From Cellulomonas sp. KH9 (GTDB lineage: Bacteria > Actinomycetota > Actinomycetes > Actinomycetales > Cellulomonadaceae), in the NCBI RefSeq assembly GCF_900114185.1, contig NZ_FOSE01000005.1:186001-250000 (forward strand): 64,000 bases of DNA, in the 5' to 3' direction. Position 1 is the first letter of the stretch, and the number at the start of each line of letters is the position of its first letter. Below are positions 25,853 to 34,018 of this stretch, in pieces. Both the position numbers and the translations under genes were made by a program. Under the pieces are notes generated by a model. It saw only the letters and a program-made list of their open reading frames with translations. It was not told the DNA's origin and made no database searches.

Positions 25853-27148
25853 GTGAGTCCGAGCGACCCCGCCCCCGCCCCCGTCCACGACCCGTCCGCC
25901 ACCGCGGACGACGCGGTCGTACCGGCGACGACCCCACGGACCCGCCGGACGCGCGACGGACGGTCGACGCGCGCGGTGCTCGCGGCCGTCGTCGTCGTCG
26001 CCTCGCTGGCGGCGGCGCTCGGCGTCGCGCTGACGTGGCCGGGGAGCGGCGCGCCCTCCACGGGCCTCGTCGACGCCGGCACGACGTACGTCGGCGCCCA
26101 GGTGGTCGACTCCGCCGTCCGCTCGTGCGACGGGACGATCGAGGACGTCCTGCCCGACGGGACCGTGCCGCAGACCGTCGACTGCCTGCAGGTCACGGCA
26201 CGCACGTCGGACGGCCGCGAGGTCCAGGTGCTCGCCACCGGGGGCACCGAGGCGGGCGACGTCCCGCCCGGGACGCACGTGCTCCTCGAGCACTACCCGC
26301 CGGCGGACGGCGACCCGGAGGTGTGGGCCTGGCACGACGTCGACCGGACCCTCCCGCTGGGCACGTTCGCGCTGGCCTTCGCCCTGGTCACGACGCTGGT
26401 GGCGGGGTTGCGCGGGCTGCGGGCGCTGATCGGCCTGGGCCTGGCGTTCGCGGTGCTCGGCGGCTACGTGCTGCCGGCGCTGGTGGCGGGGCAGGACGGG
26501 CTGGTCGTGGCGCTCTCGGGCTCGACCGTGATCGTGGTGGGCGTGCTCTACCTGGCGCACGGGGTCTCGGTGCGGACCACGACGGCGCTGGTCGGCACGC
26601 TGCTGGGCGTGGCGATGGTCACGGGACTGGGCGTGCTGGGGGCCCACGCCGCGCGGCTGCAGCCGGTGACCTCGGAGGACACGTTCGCGCTCGCGCGGGC
26701 GCTGGGCGCGGACGGTACGGACGTGCTGCGCGGGGTGTTCCTGTGCGGCGTGGTGCTCGCGGGGATCGGCGTGCTCAACGACGTGACGATCACGCAGGCG
26801 TCGGCCGTCTGGGAGCTGCGGGCCGCGGACCCGTCCGCGTCGTGGCGCACGCTCACGGCACGGGGCATGCGGATCGGCCGCGACCACATCGCCTCGACGG
26901 TCTACACGATCGCGTTCGCGTACGCCGGGGCGTCGCTGCCGCTGCTCCTGCTGCTCGAGCTCTACCAGCAGCCGGTGCTGGTCACGCTGACGTCCGGCGC
27001 GTTCGCCGAGGAGATCGTCCGGACGCTCGCCGGGGCGACGGGCCTGGTGCTGGCGATCCCGCTCACGACGGTCGTCGCGGCGGTCGCCGCCGTCGGCGCG
27101 CCACCCGACCGGTCCGGCAGCGGCCACTCGCACGCCCACGCCCACTGA
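25853..27148 (+). CDS. YibE/F-family integral membrane protein
   Basis: A 431-residue membrane protein. After one N-terminal helix (about 38-58) there is an exported beta-rich segment (about 65-160), then about seven helices. Conserved YibE/F features include GVLNDVTITQASAVWELRAA, SGSTVIVVGVLYLAHGVSVR and GRDHIASTVYTIAFAYAGA. The C-terminus ends in a His-rich tail (GHSHAHAH) that could bind metal. Family function is unknown; transport has been suggested. GTG 25853 is preceded by AGGA. It is convergent with a GNAT gene and shares a terminator with it. Confidence 0.88.
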   Translation: MSPSDPAPAPVHDPSATADDAVVPATTPRTRRTRDGRSTRAVLAAVVVVASLAAALGVALTWPGSGAPSTGLVDAGTTYVGAQVVDSAVRSCDGTIEDVLPDGTVPQTVDCLQVTARTSDGREVQVLATGGTEAGDVPPGTHVLLEHYPPADGDPEVWAWHDVDRTLPLGTFALAFALVTTLVAGLRGLRALIGLGLAFAVLGGYVLPALVAGQDGLVVALSGSTVIVVGVLYLAHGVSVRTTTALVGTLLGVAMVTGLGVLGAHAARLQPVTSEDTFALARALGADGTDVLRGVFLCGVVLAGIGVLNDVTITQASAVWELRAADPSASWRTLTARGMRIGRDHIASTVYTIAFAYAGASLPLLLLLELYQQPVLVTLTSGAFAEEIVRTLAGATGLVLAIPLTTVVAAVAAVGAPPDRSGSGHSHAHAH

Positions 27149-27180
27149 CGGGCACGCGTCCGGCCCGACCGTCAGTGGGC
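27140..27180. terminator. Bidirectional terminator overlapping a stop codon
   Basis: GCCCACTGACGG (27140-27151) and CCGTCAGTGGGC (27169-27180) form a perfect 12-bp stem with a 17-base loop. The left arm contains the stop codon of the YibE/F gene, and the right arm ends 8 bases before the stop of the convergent gene. Confidence 0.85.
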
Positions 27181-27187
27181 GGGCGCG

Positions 27188-28342
27188 TCAGGCGTGCCGG
27201 GTGGTGGCACCCTCGCCCGTGCGCTGCCACGCGGCGGCGACGCCGGCCTGCCGGAAGCCGAGCGCCACGTTGATCGCGAGCATGTGGTCGTTCTCCTGCG
27301 CGTTCCACGTGTGGACGCGCCGCACGCCGGGACGCCAGGCACCGAGCCGCTCGAGGTTCACGGCCTTGACGAGCATCCCGAGCGAGCGCCCGCGGTGCTC
27401 GCGGAGCACGAGCGTGTCCTGCTGGAACGCGAACGGCACGTCGGGGAGCGGGACCTCCAGGACCGAGAAGGCGACGAGGCGCCCGGTCGGGGCGTGCTCG
27501 GCGGCCGTCACGAGGTGGTGCAGGCCCGCGTCGGCGACGCGCTGCCGCATCGCCCGGACGCGGTCGGCGTCCCACGGGTCCTCCTGCACGTCCAGGGCGC
27601 CCATCGGCGCGTCCGTGCTCATGCGCGTGTACAGCCGGGCCACGTCGTCCAGGCGGTCCTCCGGGACCTCGTCGAGCCAGGTGTGCGTGCGGTACTCCTC
27701 GCCCGCCCGGGCGCGCGCCGCCGCCAGGTGCTCCGTCAGCTCGGGCGTGCCCGCGCCGTGCTCGTCGCCGAGCTCCAGGACGGAGTAGCGCTCGACCTGC
27801 TCCAGGCGGAAGCCGTGGGCCTGTGCGAACCGCACGCCGGCGTCCTCGGCGGGGACGCGGCCGCTGCCGACGGGCGACTCCAGCGCGCCCGCACCGGGCT
27901 CCGGCTCCGGGCTGTGCGACGTGTACGCGTGCAGCGTGCCCCGGCCGTCCGCCGCGGCCTGCTCGGTCGCCGCGCGCAGCAGCGCGTCCCCGACGCCGTG
28001 CCGGCGGTGCGACGCCGCGACGCCCACGGCGACGTGCGCGGTGTGCTGGTTCGCGGTGAGCGGCTCGGACAGCGTCGCGTAGCCGACGACGTCACCCGCG
28101 TCGCCCCCGTCGCCGCGGACCGCGACCCACACGTGGGTCCGTGAGTAGGGCGTCGGGCGCAGCAGCGGCAGCCGCACGTGCAGCGGCGCCCACAGGTCGC
28201 TCCAGCCCCACGTGTCGAGCTCGTCCAGGCGCTCGATCTCGCACATCCCGGCGTACGCCCAGGCGCCCGCGTCGTCCGGGGTGGCGGGCAGCGGCGGCGC
28301 GGGCTGCACACGCCACGTCGTCGCGGGGTCGGTCGTGGTCAT
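27188..28342 (-). CDS. Double-GNAT N-acetyltransferase
   Basis: A 384-residue protein with two GNAT-fold halves. The first has VAVGVAASHRRHGVGDALLR (about 104-123), a good acetyl-CoA loop. The second has LVLREHRGRSLGMLVKAVNL (about 315-334) and the ending WNAQENDHMLAINVALGFRQ. Such tandem GNAT proteins in actinobacteria include mycothiol synthase-like and Eis-like enzymes, but I cannot assign a substrate. ATG 28342 is preceded by AGGAGG. Confidence 0.85.
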   Translation of the reverse strand: MTTTDPATTWRVQPAPPLPATPDDAGAWAYAGMCEIERLDELDTWGWSDLWAPLHVRLPLLRPTPYSRTHVWVAVRGDGGDAGDVVGYATLSEPLTANQHTAHVAVGVAASHRRHGVGDALLRAATEQAAADGRGTLHAYTSHSPEPEPGAGALESPVGSGRVPAEDAGVRFAQAHGFRLEQVERYSVLELGDEHGAGTPELTEHLAAARARAGEEYRTHTWLDEVPEDRLDDVARLYTRMSTDAPMGALDVQEDPWDADRVRAMRQRVADAGLHHLVTAAEHAPTGRLVAFSVLEVPLPDVPFAFQQDTLVLREHRGRSLGMLVKAVNLERLGAWRPGVRRVHTWNAQENDHMLAINVALGFRQAGVAAAWQRTGEGATTRHA

Positions 28343-28391
28343 GGCGCCACCCTCCTGCGCACCGGCACGCCGGCGCCACCGAATACCCGCG

Positions 28392-29393
28392 TCAGGCGCG
28401 CACGCGGAGCCGGAAGGCCCCGGACCGCTCCTCGCCCGGCTCGAGGACGAACACGCCCGTGCCGGGGACCCCGGCGTCGTGCAGCGTGAACCCGTCGTTG
28501 ACGTTGGTCGCCGGCTCGACGGCGAAGTAACAGCGCCGGCGCGGGGCGTACAGCACGAGGTGCCGGTACACCGGGTCGACCGTCAGGTCGACGGCCACCC
28601 CCTCGTCGGGGTACTCGACGTGCACGGGCGCCGTCGGGTCGAGGCTGGTGAGCACGTCGTCGACGAAGCCGGACCCCACGGGGCGGGCGACACGGAAGTC
28701 GGCGCGCGGGGGCACCGGCCCGGCGGGGCCGTCGGGCAGCGCACCGGACAGCCGGTAGCCCGCCTCGGCCGCGACCCGCAGCAGCGGCCCCGCCGTGGGC
28801 GGGTACTCCCGGATCGGCGCACCGACGGGCAGCAGCGCACGGCTCAGGTACGGGTGGTGCCCGAACCCGGCGGGGAACGGTTCCACGTCGGTGTTGCGCA
28901 CCGACGTGGTGACGACGAGGTCGTCGCCCTCCACCGCGTACCGCACCGTGGCGCCGAACTGCCACGGGAAGTTGATACCGATCTGGCCGCACGTGTCGAC
29001 CGCGAGCGTGACGGCGGTGGCCGTCCGCTCGACGACCTCCCAGTGCGCGTACCGCACGGCACCGTGGATCGCGGTGCCGTCGGCCGCGTTGCGCTGCAGC
29101 TGCCACCGCCGCCCCGCGAACGGCAGCACGCCGTCGCGGATGCGGTTGGACCACGGCACCATCGGGAAGCTCGCGCACTTCTCGGGGTCGCCGGACGACG
29201 TCCGACGGGTGGGGCGCAGCAGGTCGCGCCACACCCCGTCGGACGTCCGGATGCGCCCCGCACCGAGGGCGGCCCCCGTGCCGGGCAGCACGTCGACCTC
29301 CCACCGGGCGTTGCGGAGCGTGACGGCGCCGGGCGGCGCCGCCACCGCCGGTGTGACCGGCGCGGGCTCGGTGATCTGTGCGGTGATCGTCAT
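28392..29393 (-). CDS. Aldose 1-epimerase (mutarotase)
   Basis: A 333-residue galactose-mutarotase-fold enzyme, cytoplasmic. The general acid His lies in AGFGHHPYLS and the general base Glu in CYFAVEPATNVNDG; the early FPMVPWSNRIRDG motif is also typical. It interconverts alpha and beta anomers of glucose or galactose. It lies 46 bases downstream of the cellobiose phosphorylase gene on the same strand with AGGGGG before ATG 29393, so the pair is probably one operon. In that setting it would equilibrate glucose released by phosphorolysis for glucokinase. Confidence 0.92.
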   Translation of the reverse strand: MTITAQITEPAPVTPAVAAPPGAVTLRNARWEVDVLPGTGAALGAGRIRTSDGVWRDLLRPTRRTSSGDPEKCASFPMVPWSNRIRDGVLPFAGRRWQLQRNAADGTAIHGAVRYAHWEVVERTATAVTLAVDTCGQIGINFPWQFGATVRYAVEGDDLVVTTSVRNTDVEPFPAGFGHHPYLSRALLPVGAPIREYPPTAGPLLRVAAEAGYRLSGALPDGPAGPVPPRADFRVARPVGSGFVDDVLTSLDPTAPVHVEYPDEGVAVDLTVDPVYRHLVLYAPRRRCYFAVEPATNVNDGFTLHDAGVPGTGVFVLEPGEERSGAFRLRVRA

Positions 29394-29439
29394 CGGTGGC
29401 AGCCCCCTGCTGTCGGCACCGGACGCGCGGGCGCGCCGG

Positions 29440-31908
29440 TCAGAGCGTGACCTCGACCCGGACGGTGCTGCCCGCCGGCGCGTAGGGCACGAGGTTGCCC
29501 TCGACGGGGGTCCCGTCGACGACGAGCGAGCCGCGCGAGCCGCGCGCACCCGAGTTGGTCACCGTGATCTCGTACGTCGCGCCGCGGGCGACGCGCGTGA
29601 CGGTGAACGACGGGACGTCGGGGCCGATCTGCGGGTCGACGACGAGGCCGTCCCAGTCCGGCCGCACGCCCAGCAGGTACTGCGACACGGCGACGAAGTT
29701 CCACGCGGCGGTCCCGGTGAGCCAGGAGTTCTTGGCCTCGCCGGCGCGCGGCGCCTGCTTGCCCGCGATCATCTGCGCGTACACGTACGGCTCGAGCTTG
29801 TGGACGTCGCTGATGTCCTCGCGGTACGCCGGGGTGATGCGCTTGTAGTAGTCGAACGCCTTGTCCCCGCGTCCGACGACCGTCTCGGCGATGATCACCC
29901 ACGGGTTGTTGTGGCAGAAGATGCCACCGTTCTCCTTGTAGCCGGGCGGGTACGTGGAGACCTCGCCGAGCTCGATCTGGTACGTCGTGTAGGCCGGGAA
30001 CTGCAGGACCAGGCCGTGCGGCGTGCCGAGCATCTCGTCGACCGCGTCGAGCGCCTGGATGGCCGGCGCGTCGGTGTCCTCCGGGCCGTCGCCGACGCCG
30101 ATGCCCGCCATGACGGCGAAGCCCTGCGGCTCGATCCAGATCTTGCCCTCGGGCTTGGCGTCGGTGCCGACCGGGTTGCCGTAGAAGTCGTACGCGCGCA
30201 GGAACCAGCGGCCGTCCCACGCGTGCTCGAGCACGGCCTCGCGGACCTCACCGACGACCTTGCGGGCCTGCGACGCGACCTCGGACAGCCCCCGACGCTC
30301 CGCGAGCTCGGCGTACTGCTCGCCGTAGAGGACGAACTGCGCGGCGATGAACACGGACTCGGCGTGGCCGCCGGCCTGGTTCTCCGTCGTCTGGAAGGAC
30401 TCGCCCGGCTCGGTGGAGAAGCAGTTGAGGTTGAGGCAGTCGTTCCAGTCCGCGCGGCCGATGAGCGGCAGCCCGTGCGGGCCCCGGTGGTTCACCGTGT
30501 ACTCGAACGACCGGGTGAGGTGCTCGAACAGCGGGACCTCGGAGCCGGGCTCGTTGTCGAACGGCACGGGCTCGTCGAGGATCGAGAAGTCGCCGGTCTC
30601 CTTGACGTAGCCCGCGACGCCGGCGATGAGCCACAGCGGGTCGTCGTTGAAGCCGGAGCCGATGTCGTTGTTCCCGCGCTTCGTCAGCGGCTGGTACTGG
30701 TGGTAGGCCGACCCGTCCTCGAACTGCGTGGACGCGATGTCGACGATCCGCTCGCGCGCCCGCTCCGGGACCAGGTGGACGAAGCCCAGCAGGTCCTGGT
30801 TGGAGTCGCGGAAGCCCATGCCGCGGCCGATGCCGGTCTCGAAGTACGACGCCGAGCGCGACATGTTGAACGTGACCATGCACTGGTACTGGTTCCAGAT
30901 GTTGACCATCCGGTCGAGCTTCTCGTCGCTCGAGCGCACCGAGTACGTCGACAGCAGGTCCGTCCAGTAGGCCTGCAGCGCCTCGACGGCGGCGTCCGCC
31001 TGCTCCGCAGTGGCGAAGCGGCTCAGCAGCGCGTGGGCGCGCTCCTTGTTGACGACCTGGTGGGCGTCGTCGGCCCACTTCTCGTCCTGCGGGTTCTCGA
31101 GGTACCCGAGGACGTAGACGAGGTCGCGCGTCTCGCCGGGGGCGAGCGTCACGCGCACCGAGTGCGAGCCGATCGGGTACCAGCCGGACGCGACCGAGTC
31201 GGCCGACGCGCCGGCGCGCGGCACGGCCGCCTCACCGAGGGAGTTGTACGCGCCGACGAACGTGTCACGGTCGGTGTCGAAGCCGTCCGCGCGGGTGTTC
31301 ACGCCGAACACGGCGTAGTGGTCGCGCCGCTCGCGGTACTCGGTCTTGTGGTAGATCGCCGAGCCGTGCGGGCCGTCCTGCTCGACCTCGACCTCGCCGA
31401 TCGACAGGTTGCGCTGGTAGTTCGTCTGGTCGTCCTGGGCGTTCCACAGGCAGAACTCGACGAACGAGAACAGCGTGACCGTCTTCTCGACGTCCGACGT
31501 GTTGGTCACCGCGACGCGCTGCACCTCGGCGTTCTCGCCCAGGGGGACGAAGAACGTCGTCGCGACGCGCAGCCCACCGCGCTCACCGGTGATCCGGGAG
31601 TAGCCCAGGCCGTGCCGCGCCTCGAAGTGGTCGAGGTCCGCCTTCACCGGCAGCCACGACGGGGTCCACACGTCGCCGCCGTCGTTGACGTACAGGTAGC
31701 GGCCGCCCGCGTCGGCGGGGATGTTGTTGTAGCGGTACCGCGTGAGCCGCCGCATCTTGGCGTCGCGGTAGAAGGAGTACCCGCCCGCCTGGTGCGAGAG
31801 CAGCGAGAAGAACTGCTCCGACCCGAGGTAGTTGATCCACGGGTAGGGGGTGTGGGGCGTCGTGACGACGTACTCGCGCGCCTCGTCGTCGAAGTGGCCG
31901 AACCGCAT
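29440..31908 (-). CDS. cbp: Cellobiose phosphorylase, GH94
   Basis: An 822-residue cytoplasmic enzyme that converts cellobiose and phosphate into alpha-glucose 1-phosphate and glucose, saving one ATP compared with hydrolysis. The sequence from [20 protein letters not shown] to the C-terminal [15 protein letters not shown] matches the Cellulomonas gilvus/uda enzyme in length and nearly every motif I remember. The catalytic acid Asp490 is present in [13 protein letters not shown] 31908 is preceded by AGAGG. A CelR-like box lies 165-178 bases upstream. It forms an operon with the aldose epimerase downstream. Imported cellobiose from the ABC system at the left edge is the likely substrate source. 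Confidence 0.98.
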   Translation of the reverse strand: MRFGHFDDEAREYVVTTPHTPYPWINYLGSEQFFSLLSHQAGGYSFYRDAKMRRLTRYRYNNIPADAGGRYLYVNDGGDVWTPSWLPVKADLDHFEARHGLGYSRITGERGGLRVATTFFVPLGENAEVQRVAVTNTSDVEKTVTLFSFVEFCLWNAQDDQTNYQRNLSIGEVEVEQDGPHGSAIYHKTEYRERRDHYAVFGVNTRADGFDTDRDTFVGAYNSLGEAAVPRAGASADSVASGWYPIGSHSVRVTLAPGETRDLVYVLGYLENPQDEKWADDAHQVVNKERAHALLSRFATAEQADAAVEALQAYWTDLLSTYSVRSSDEKLDRMVNIWNQYQCMVTFNMSRSASYFETGIGRGMGFRDSNQDLLGFVHLVPERARERIVDIASTQFEDGSAYHQYQPLTKRGNNDIGSGFNDDPLWLIAGVAGYVKETGDFSILDEPVPFDNEPGSEVPLFEHLTRSFEYTVNHRGPHGLPLIGRADWNDCLNLNCFSTEPGESFQTTENQAGGHAESVFIAAQFVLYGEQYAELAERRGLSEVASQARKVVGEVREAVLEHAWDGRWFLRAYDFYGNPVGTDAKPEGKIWIEPQGFAVMAGIGVGDGPEDTDAPAIQALDAVDEMLGTPHGLVLQFPAYTTYQIELGEVSTYPPGYKENGGIFCHNNPWVIIAETVVGRGDKAFDYYKRITPAYREDISDVHKLEPYVYAQMIAGKQAPRAGEAKNSWLTGTAAWNFVAVSQYLLGVRPDWDGLVVDPQIGPDVPSFTVTRVARGATYEITVTNSGARGSRGSLVVDGTPVEGNLVPYAPAGSTVRVEVTL

Positions 31909-32072
31909 CGCATGCCTCTCGTGCCTCGTCGCACGGCCCACCACCGAGGCCCCACCGGAAGGTGGGTGCCAGGCGTCGGCGACCCTGCTCACGTACCTGG
32001 TCGTCCTCACGGAACTGCATCGGGCGGGTGTCCGCGCGGGCCCCAGGTCGGAGCGCGTCGCGCCGGAAGCGG

Positions 32073-32086
32073 CGAGAGCGCTCCCA
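32073..32086. promoter_or_regulatory. CelR-like operator upstream of cellobiose phosphorylase
   Basis: CGAGAGCGCTCCCA, read toward the gene as TGGGAGCGCTCTCG, matches 12 of 14 positions of the CelR box TGGGAGCGCTCCCA. CelR is a LacI-family repressor released by cellobiose. It lies in the 325-base divergent gap 31909-32233, which otherwise contains only the dcd promoter. Confidence 0.65.
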
Positions 32087-32221
32087 CACCGGAGCGGCCA
32101 CAGCATATCCCGAAGGGCCTGCCCCCGGAATGCCCCGTGACCTTTCACCGCTCCGTGCGCCTCGCGCGCCTGCCGCGCACCGCGCACCGGACGGCCCACG
32201 AGGGCGCCGCCACGGCTCCAC

Positions 32222-32227
32222 TACGGT
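32222..32227 (+). promoter_or_regulatory. -10 element of leaderless dcd
   Basis: TACGGT ends 6 bases before the GTG start of dcd, with no ribosome site between. Confidence 0.5.
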
Positions 32228-32233
32228 GGGTCC

Positions 32234-32809
32234 GTGCTGCTCTCCGACCGCGACATCCGCGCCGAGCTCGAGTCCGGCCGGGTGGCCCTCGACCCGTACG
32301 AGCCCACCATGGTCCAGCCGTCGAGCATCGACGTGCGGCTCGACCGGTACTTCCGGCTCTTCGACAACCACAAGTACCCGGTCATCGACCCCGCCGCGGA
32401 GCAGCCGGACCTGACCCGCCTGGTCGAGGTCGAGCGCGGTGAGCCGTTCGTGCTGCACCCCGGGGAGTTCGTCCTCGGCTCGACGTACGAGCAGGTCACG
32501 CTGCCCGACGACGTCGCGGCGCGCCTCGAGGGCAAGTCGTCGCTGGGGCGGCTCGGCCTGCTGACGCACTCGACGGCCGGGTTCATCGACCCCGGGTTCA
32601 CGGGGCACGTGACGCTCGAGCTGTCGAACGTCGCCACCCTGCCGATCCTGCTGTGGCCCGGCATGAAGATCGGCCAGCTCTGCTTCTTCCGGCTGACCTC
32701 CCCCACCGAGCACCCCTACGGCTCCTCCGCCTACGGCTCGCGGTACCAGGGGCAGCGCGGCCCCACCGCGTCGCGGTCCTGGCAGGGCTTCCACCGGACG
32801 GACGTGTGA
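32234..32809 (+). CDS. dcd: dCTP deaminase, dUMP-forming type
   Basis: A 191-residue trimeric enzyme of the dUTPase fold that provides dUMP for thymidylate synthesis. Motifs are [18 protein letters not shown] and [17 protein letters not shown], the latter with the catalytic Glu. The [11 protein letters not shown] version is that of the bifunctional mycobacterial enzyme, which both deaminates dCTP and removes pyrophosphate, rather than of the E. coli enzyme. GTG 32234 lies directly after a TANNNT box, so the mRNA is probably leaderless. The stop TGA overlaps the ATG of the next gene, giving translational coupling. Confidence 0.96.
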   Translation: MLLSDRDIRAELESGRVALDPYEPTMVQPSSIDVRLDRYFRLFDNHKYPVIDPAAEQPDLTRLVEVERGEPFVLHPGEFVLGSTYEQVTLPDDVAARLEGKSSLGRLGLLTHSTAGFIDPGFTGHVTLELSNVATLPILLWPGMKIGQLCFFRLTSPTEHPYGSSAYGSRYQGQRGPTASRSWQGFHRTDV

Positions 32810-33957
32810 TGGCCGAGCCGACCTTCCCGCCGCTGCCGCTCGACGACCCGGCACTGGCCGACCGGCACCTGCTGGCCCTGCCCGCGGGCATCGAGCCCGA
32901 CGAGGTCGAGGTGCTCGCCGCCAGCCGGTTCCGCAACGTGGGGTGGGAGGACGTCACCCCGGAGGCACCCACCCGCACCGGCGTCATGCCGGCGGTCACC
33001 GCCGCGTTCGGCATCCGCACCGTCGGCCGCCGCGCGCCGCGCGTGCGGGCGCTGCGTCTGGCGCGCCTGTCGCGCCTCGCGGGCCCCTACTCGATCGAGG
33101 CGCAGGACGCCCTCGCCCTCGGCCTGCCCGCGTCCAGCGTCATGGTGTGGGTGCTGGAGGCCCCGCGGGAGCGCGGCGAGCAGCCCTGGCCGGGCGGCGA
33201 CCGCGACGGCTTCAAGCGCGCCTTCCCCGACGGGCTGCCGGTCCGCGAGGAGGACCGCGTCCTGCGGTGGCTCGTCGCCGCGGCCCGCCGCCTGTGCGGT
33301 GCCGTGCGCACGCAGACGGGCGTCGTCCTGACACCGGACCCCGACGCCGCCACGGACCTCACCGTGCTGACCGACCGCTGGCTGGAGCCCGCGGACGTGC
33401 TCGCACTGGTGCAGCGGGTGCAGCCGCGGGCCTACCTGTCCGTCGCGACCCCGGGGTCGTGGAACGGCCCGACGGTCCTGGCCGGGCGCGGGTCGCAGGG
33501 CGCGGTCGGCGGGTCCCCCGAGGCGGGCGGCTCCGGGCTGCGGGCCGCGCTCGAGCAGCACGGCGTCGTCGACCCCGACGAGCGCCGGCGGCTCATGGCG
33601 GAGGCCGACGCGTTCGACGAGCTCATGCTCGCCGCACCGCCGCCGGCCGAGGCGTTCGGCGTGCTGGTGGACCTGGGTGTCGACGGGATGCTCGCGGTCG
33701 AGGTCGCCGCGTGCGAGCAGCTGCCGCCGCTCATGGAGGACCTGCCCTGGACGAAGGACGGCGTCGTGGCGTACCGCGTGCGCTGGGAGCCGTTCGAGAT
33801 CGAGCAGATCGAGCAGGAGAAGCCGTCGCTGGAGCACCGCGTGGCGCGCAGCCGGTCCACGCCCCTGGTCGCGGGTGTGGCCAAGGTCCTGCAGGCGGCC
33901 GTCGGCGGCGAGATCGCCGACGAGGCCGACTTCCTGGTGGACCCCGCCGACCTCTGA
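32809..33957 (+). CDS. Uncharacterised protein coupled to dcd (paralogue of 18563-19471)
   Basis: A 382-residue soluble protein whose ATG overlaps the dcd stop (TGATG). I do not recognise a named family. The C-terminal two thirds is related to the protein at 18563-19471 (DLTVLTDRWLEPADVLALV, AYRVRWEPFEIEQIEQEKPS, and a closing VDPADL). The N-terminal part (LPLDDPALADRHLLALPAGI, VEVLAASRFRNVGWEDV) and an insert around residues 235-290 are extra. No catalytic motif or membrane helix is visible. Its coupling to dcd suggests co-expression, not necessarily a nucleotide role. Confidence 0.7.
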   Translation: MAEPTFPPLPLDDPALADRHLLALPAGIEPDEVEVLAASRFRNVGWEDVTPEAPTRTGVMPAVTAAFGIRTVGRRAPRVRALRLARLSRLAGPYSIEAQDALALGLPASSVMVWVLEAPRERGEQPWPGGDRDGFKRAFPDGLPVREEDRVLRWLVAAARRLCGAVRTQTGVVLTPDPDAATDLTVLTDRWLEPADVLALVQRVQPRAYLSVATPGSWNGPTVLAGRGSQGAVGGSPEAGGSGLRAALEQHGVVDPDERRRLMAEADAFDELMLAAPPPAEAFGVLVDLGVDGMLAVEVAACEQLPPLMEDLPWTKDGVVAYRVRWEPFEIEQIEQEKPSLEHRVARSRSTPLVAGVAKVLQAAVGGEIADEADFLVDPADL

Positions 33958-33969
33958 GCCCCGACGGCA

Positions 33970-34001
33970 CGGCCGGCCCACCCCGAGGGGCGGGCCGGCC
34001 G
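33970..34001. terminator. Bidirectional terminator
   Basis: CGGCCGGCCC (33970-33979) and GGGCCGGCCG (33992-34001) pair around an inner CCCC/GGGG stem, between convergent genes. Confidence 0.85.
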
Positions 34002-34018
34002 TCGTCCGTCCGGACGGG

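Noticed and set aside
28795..32442. A 1215-codon open frame antisense to GH94
   Set aside because: The GH94 sequence on the other strand is unmistakable, and the open frame is Val/Arg/Asp-rich without motifs.
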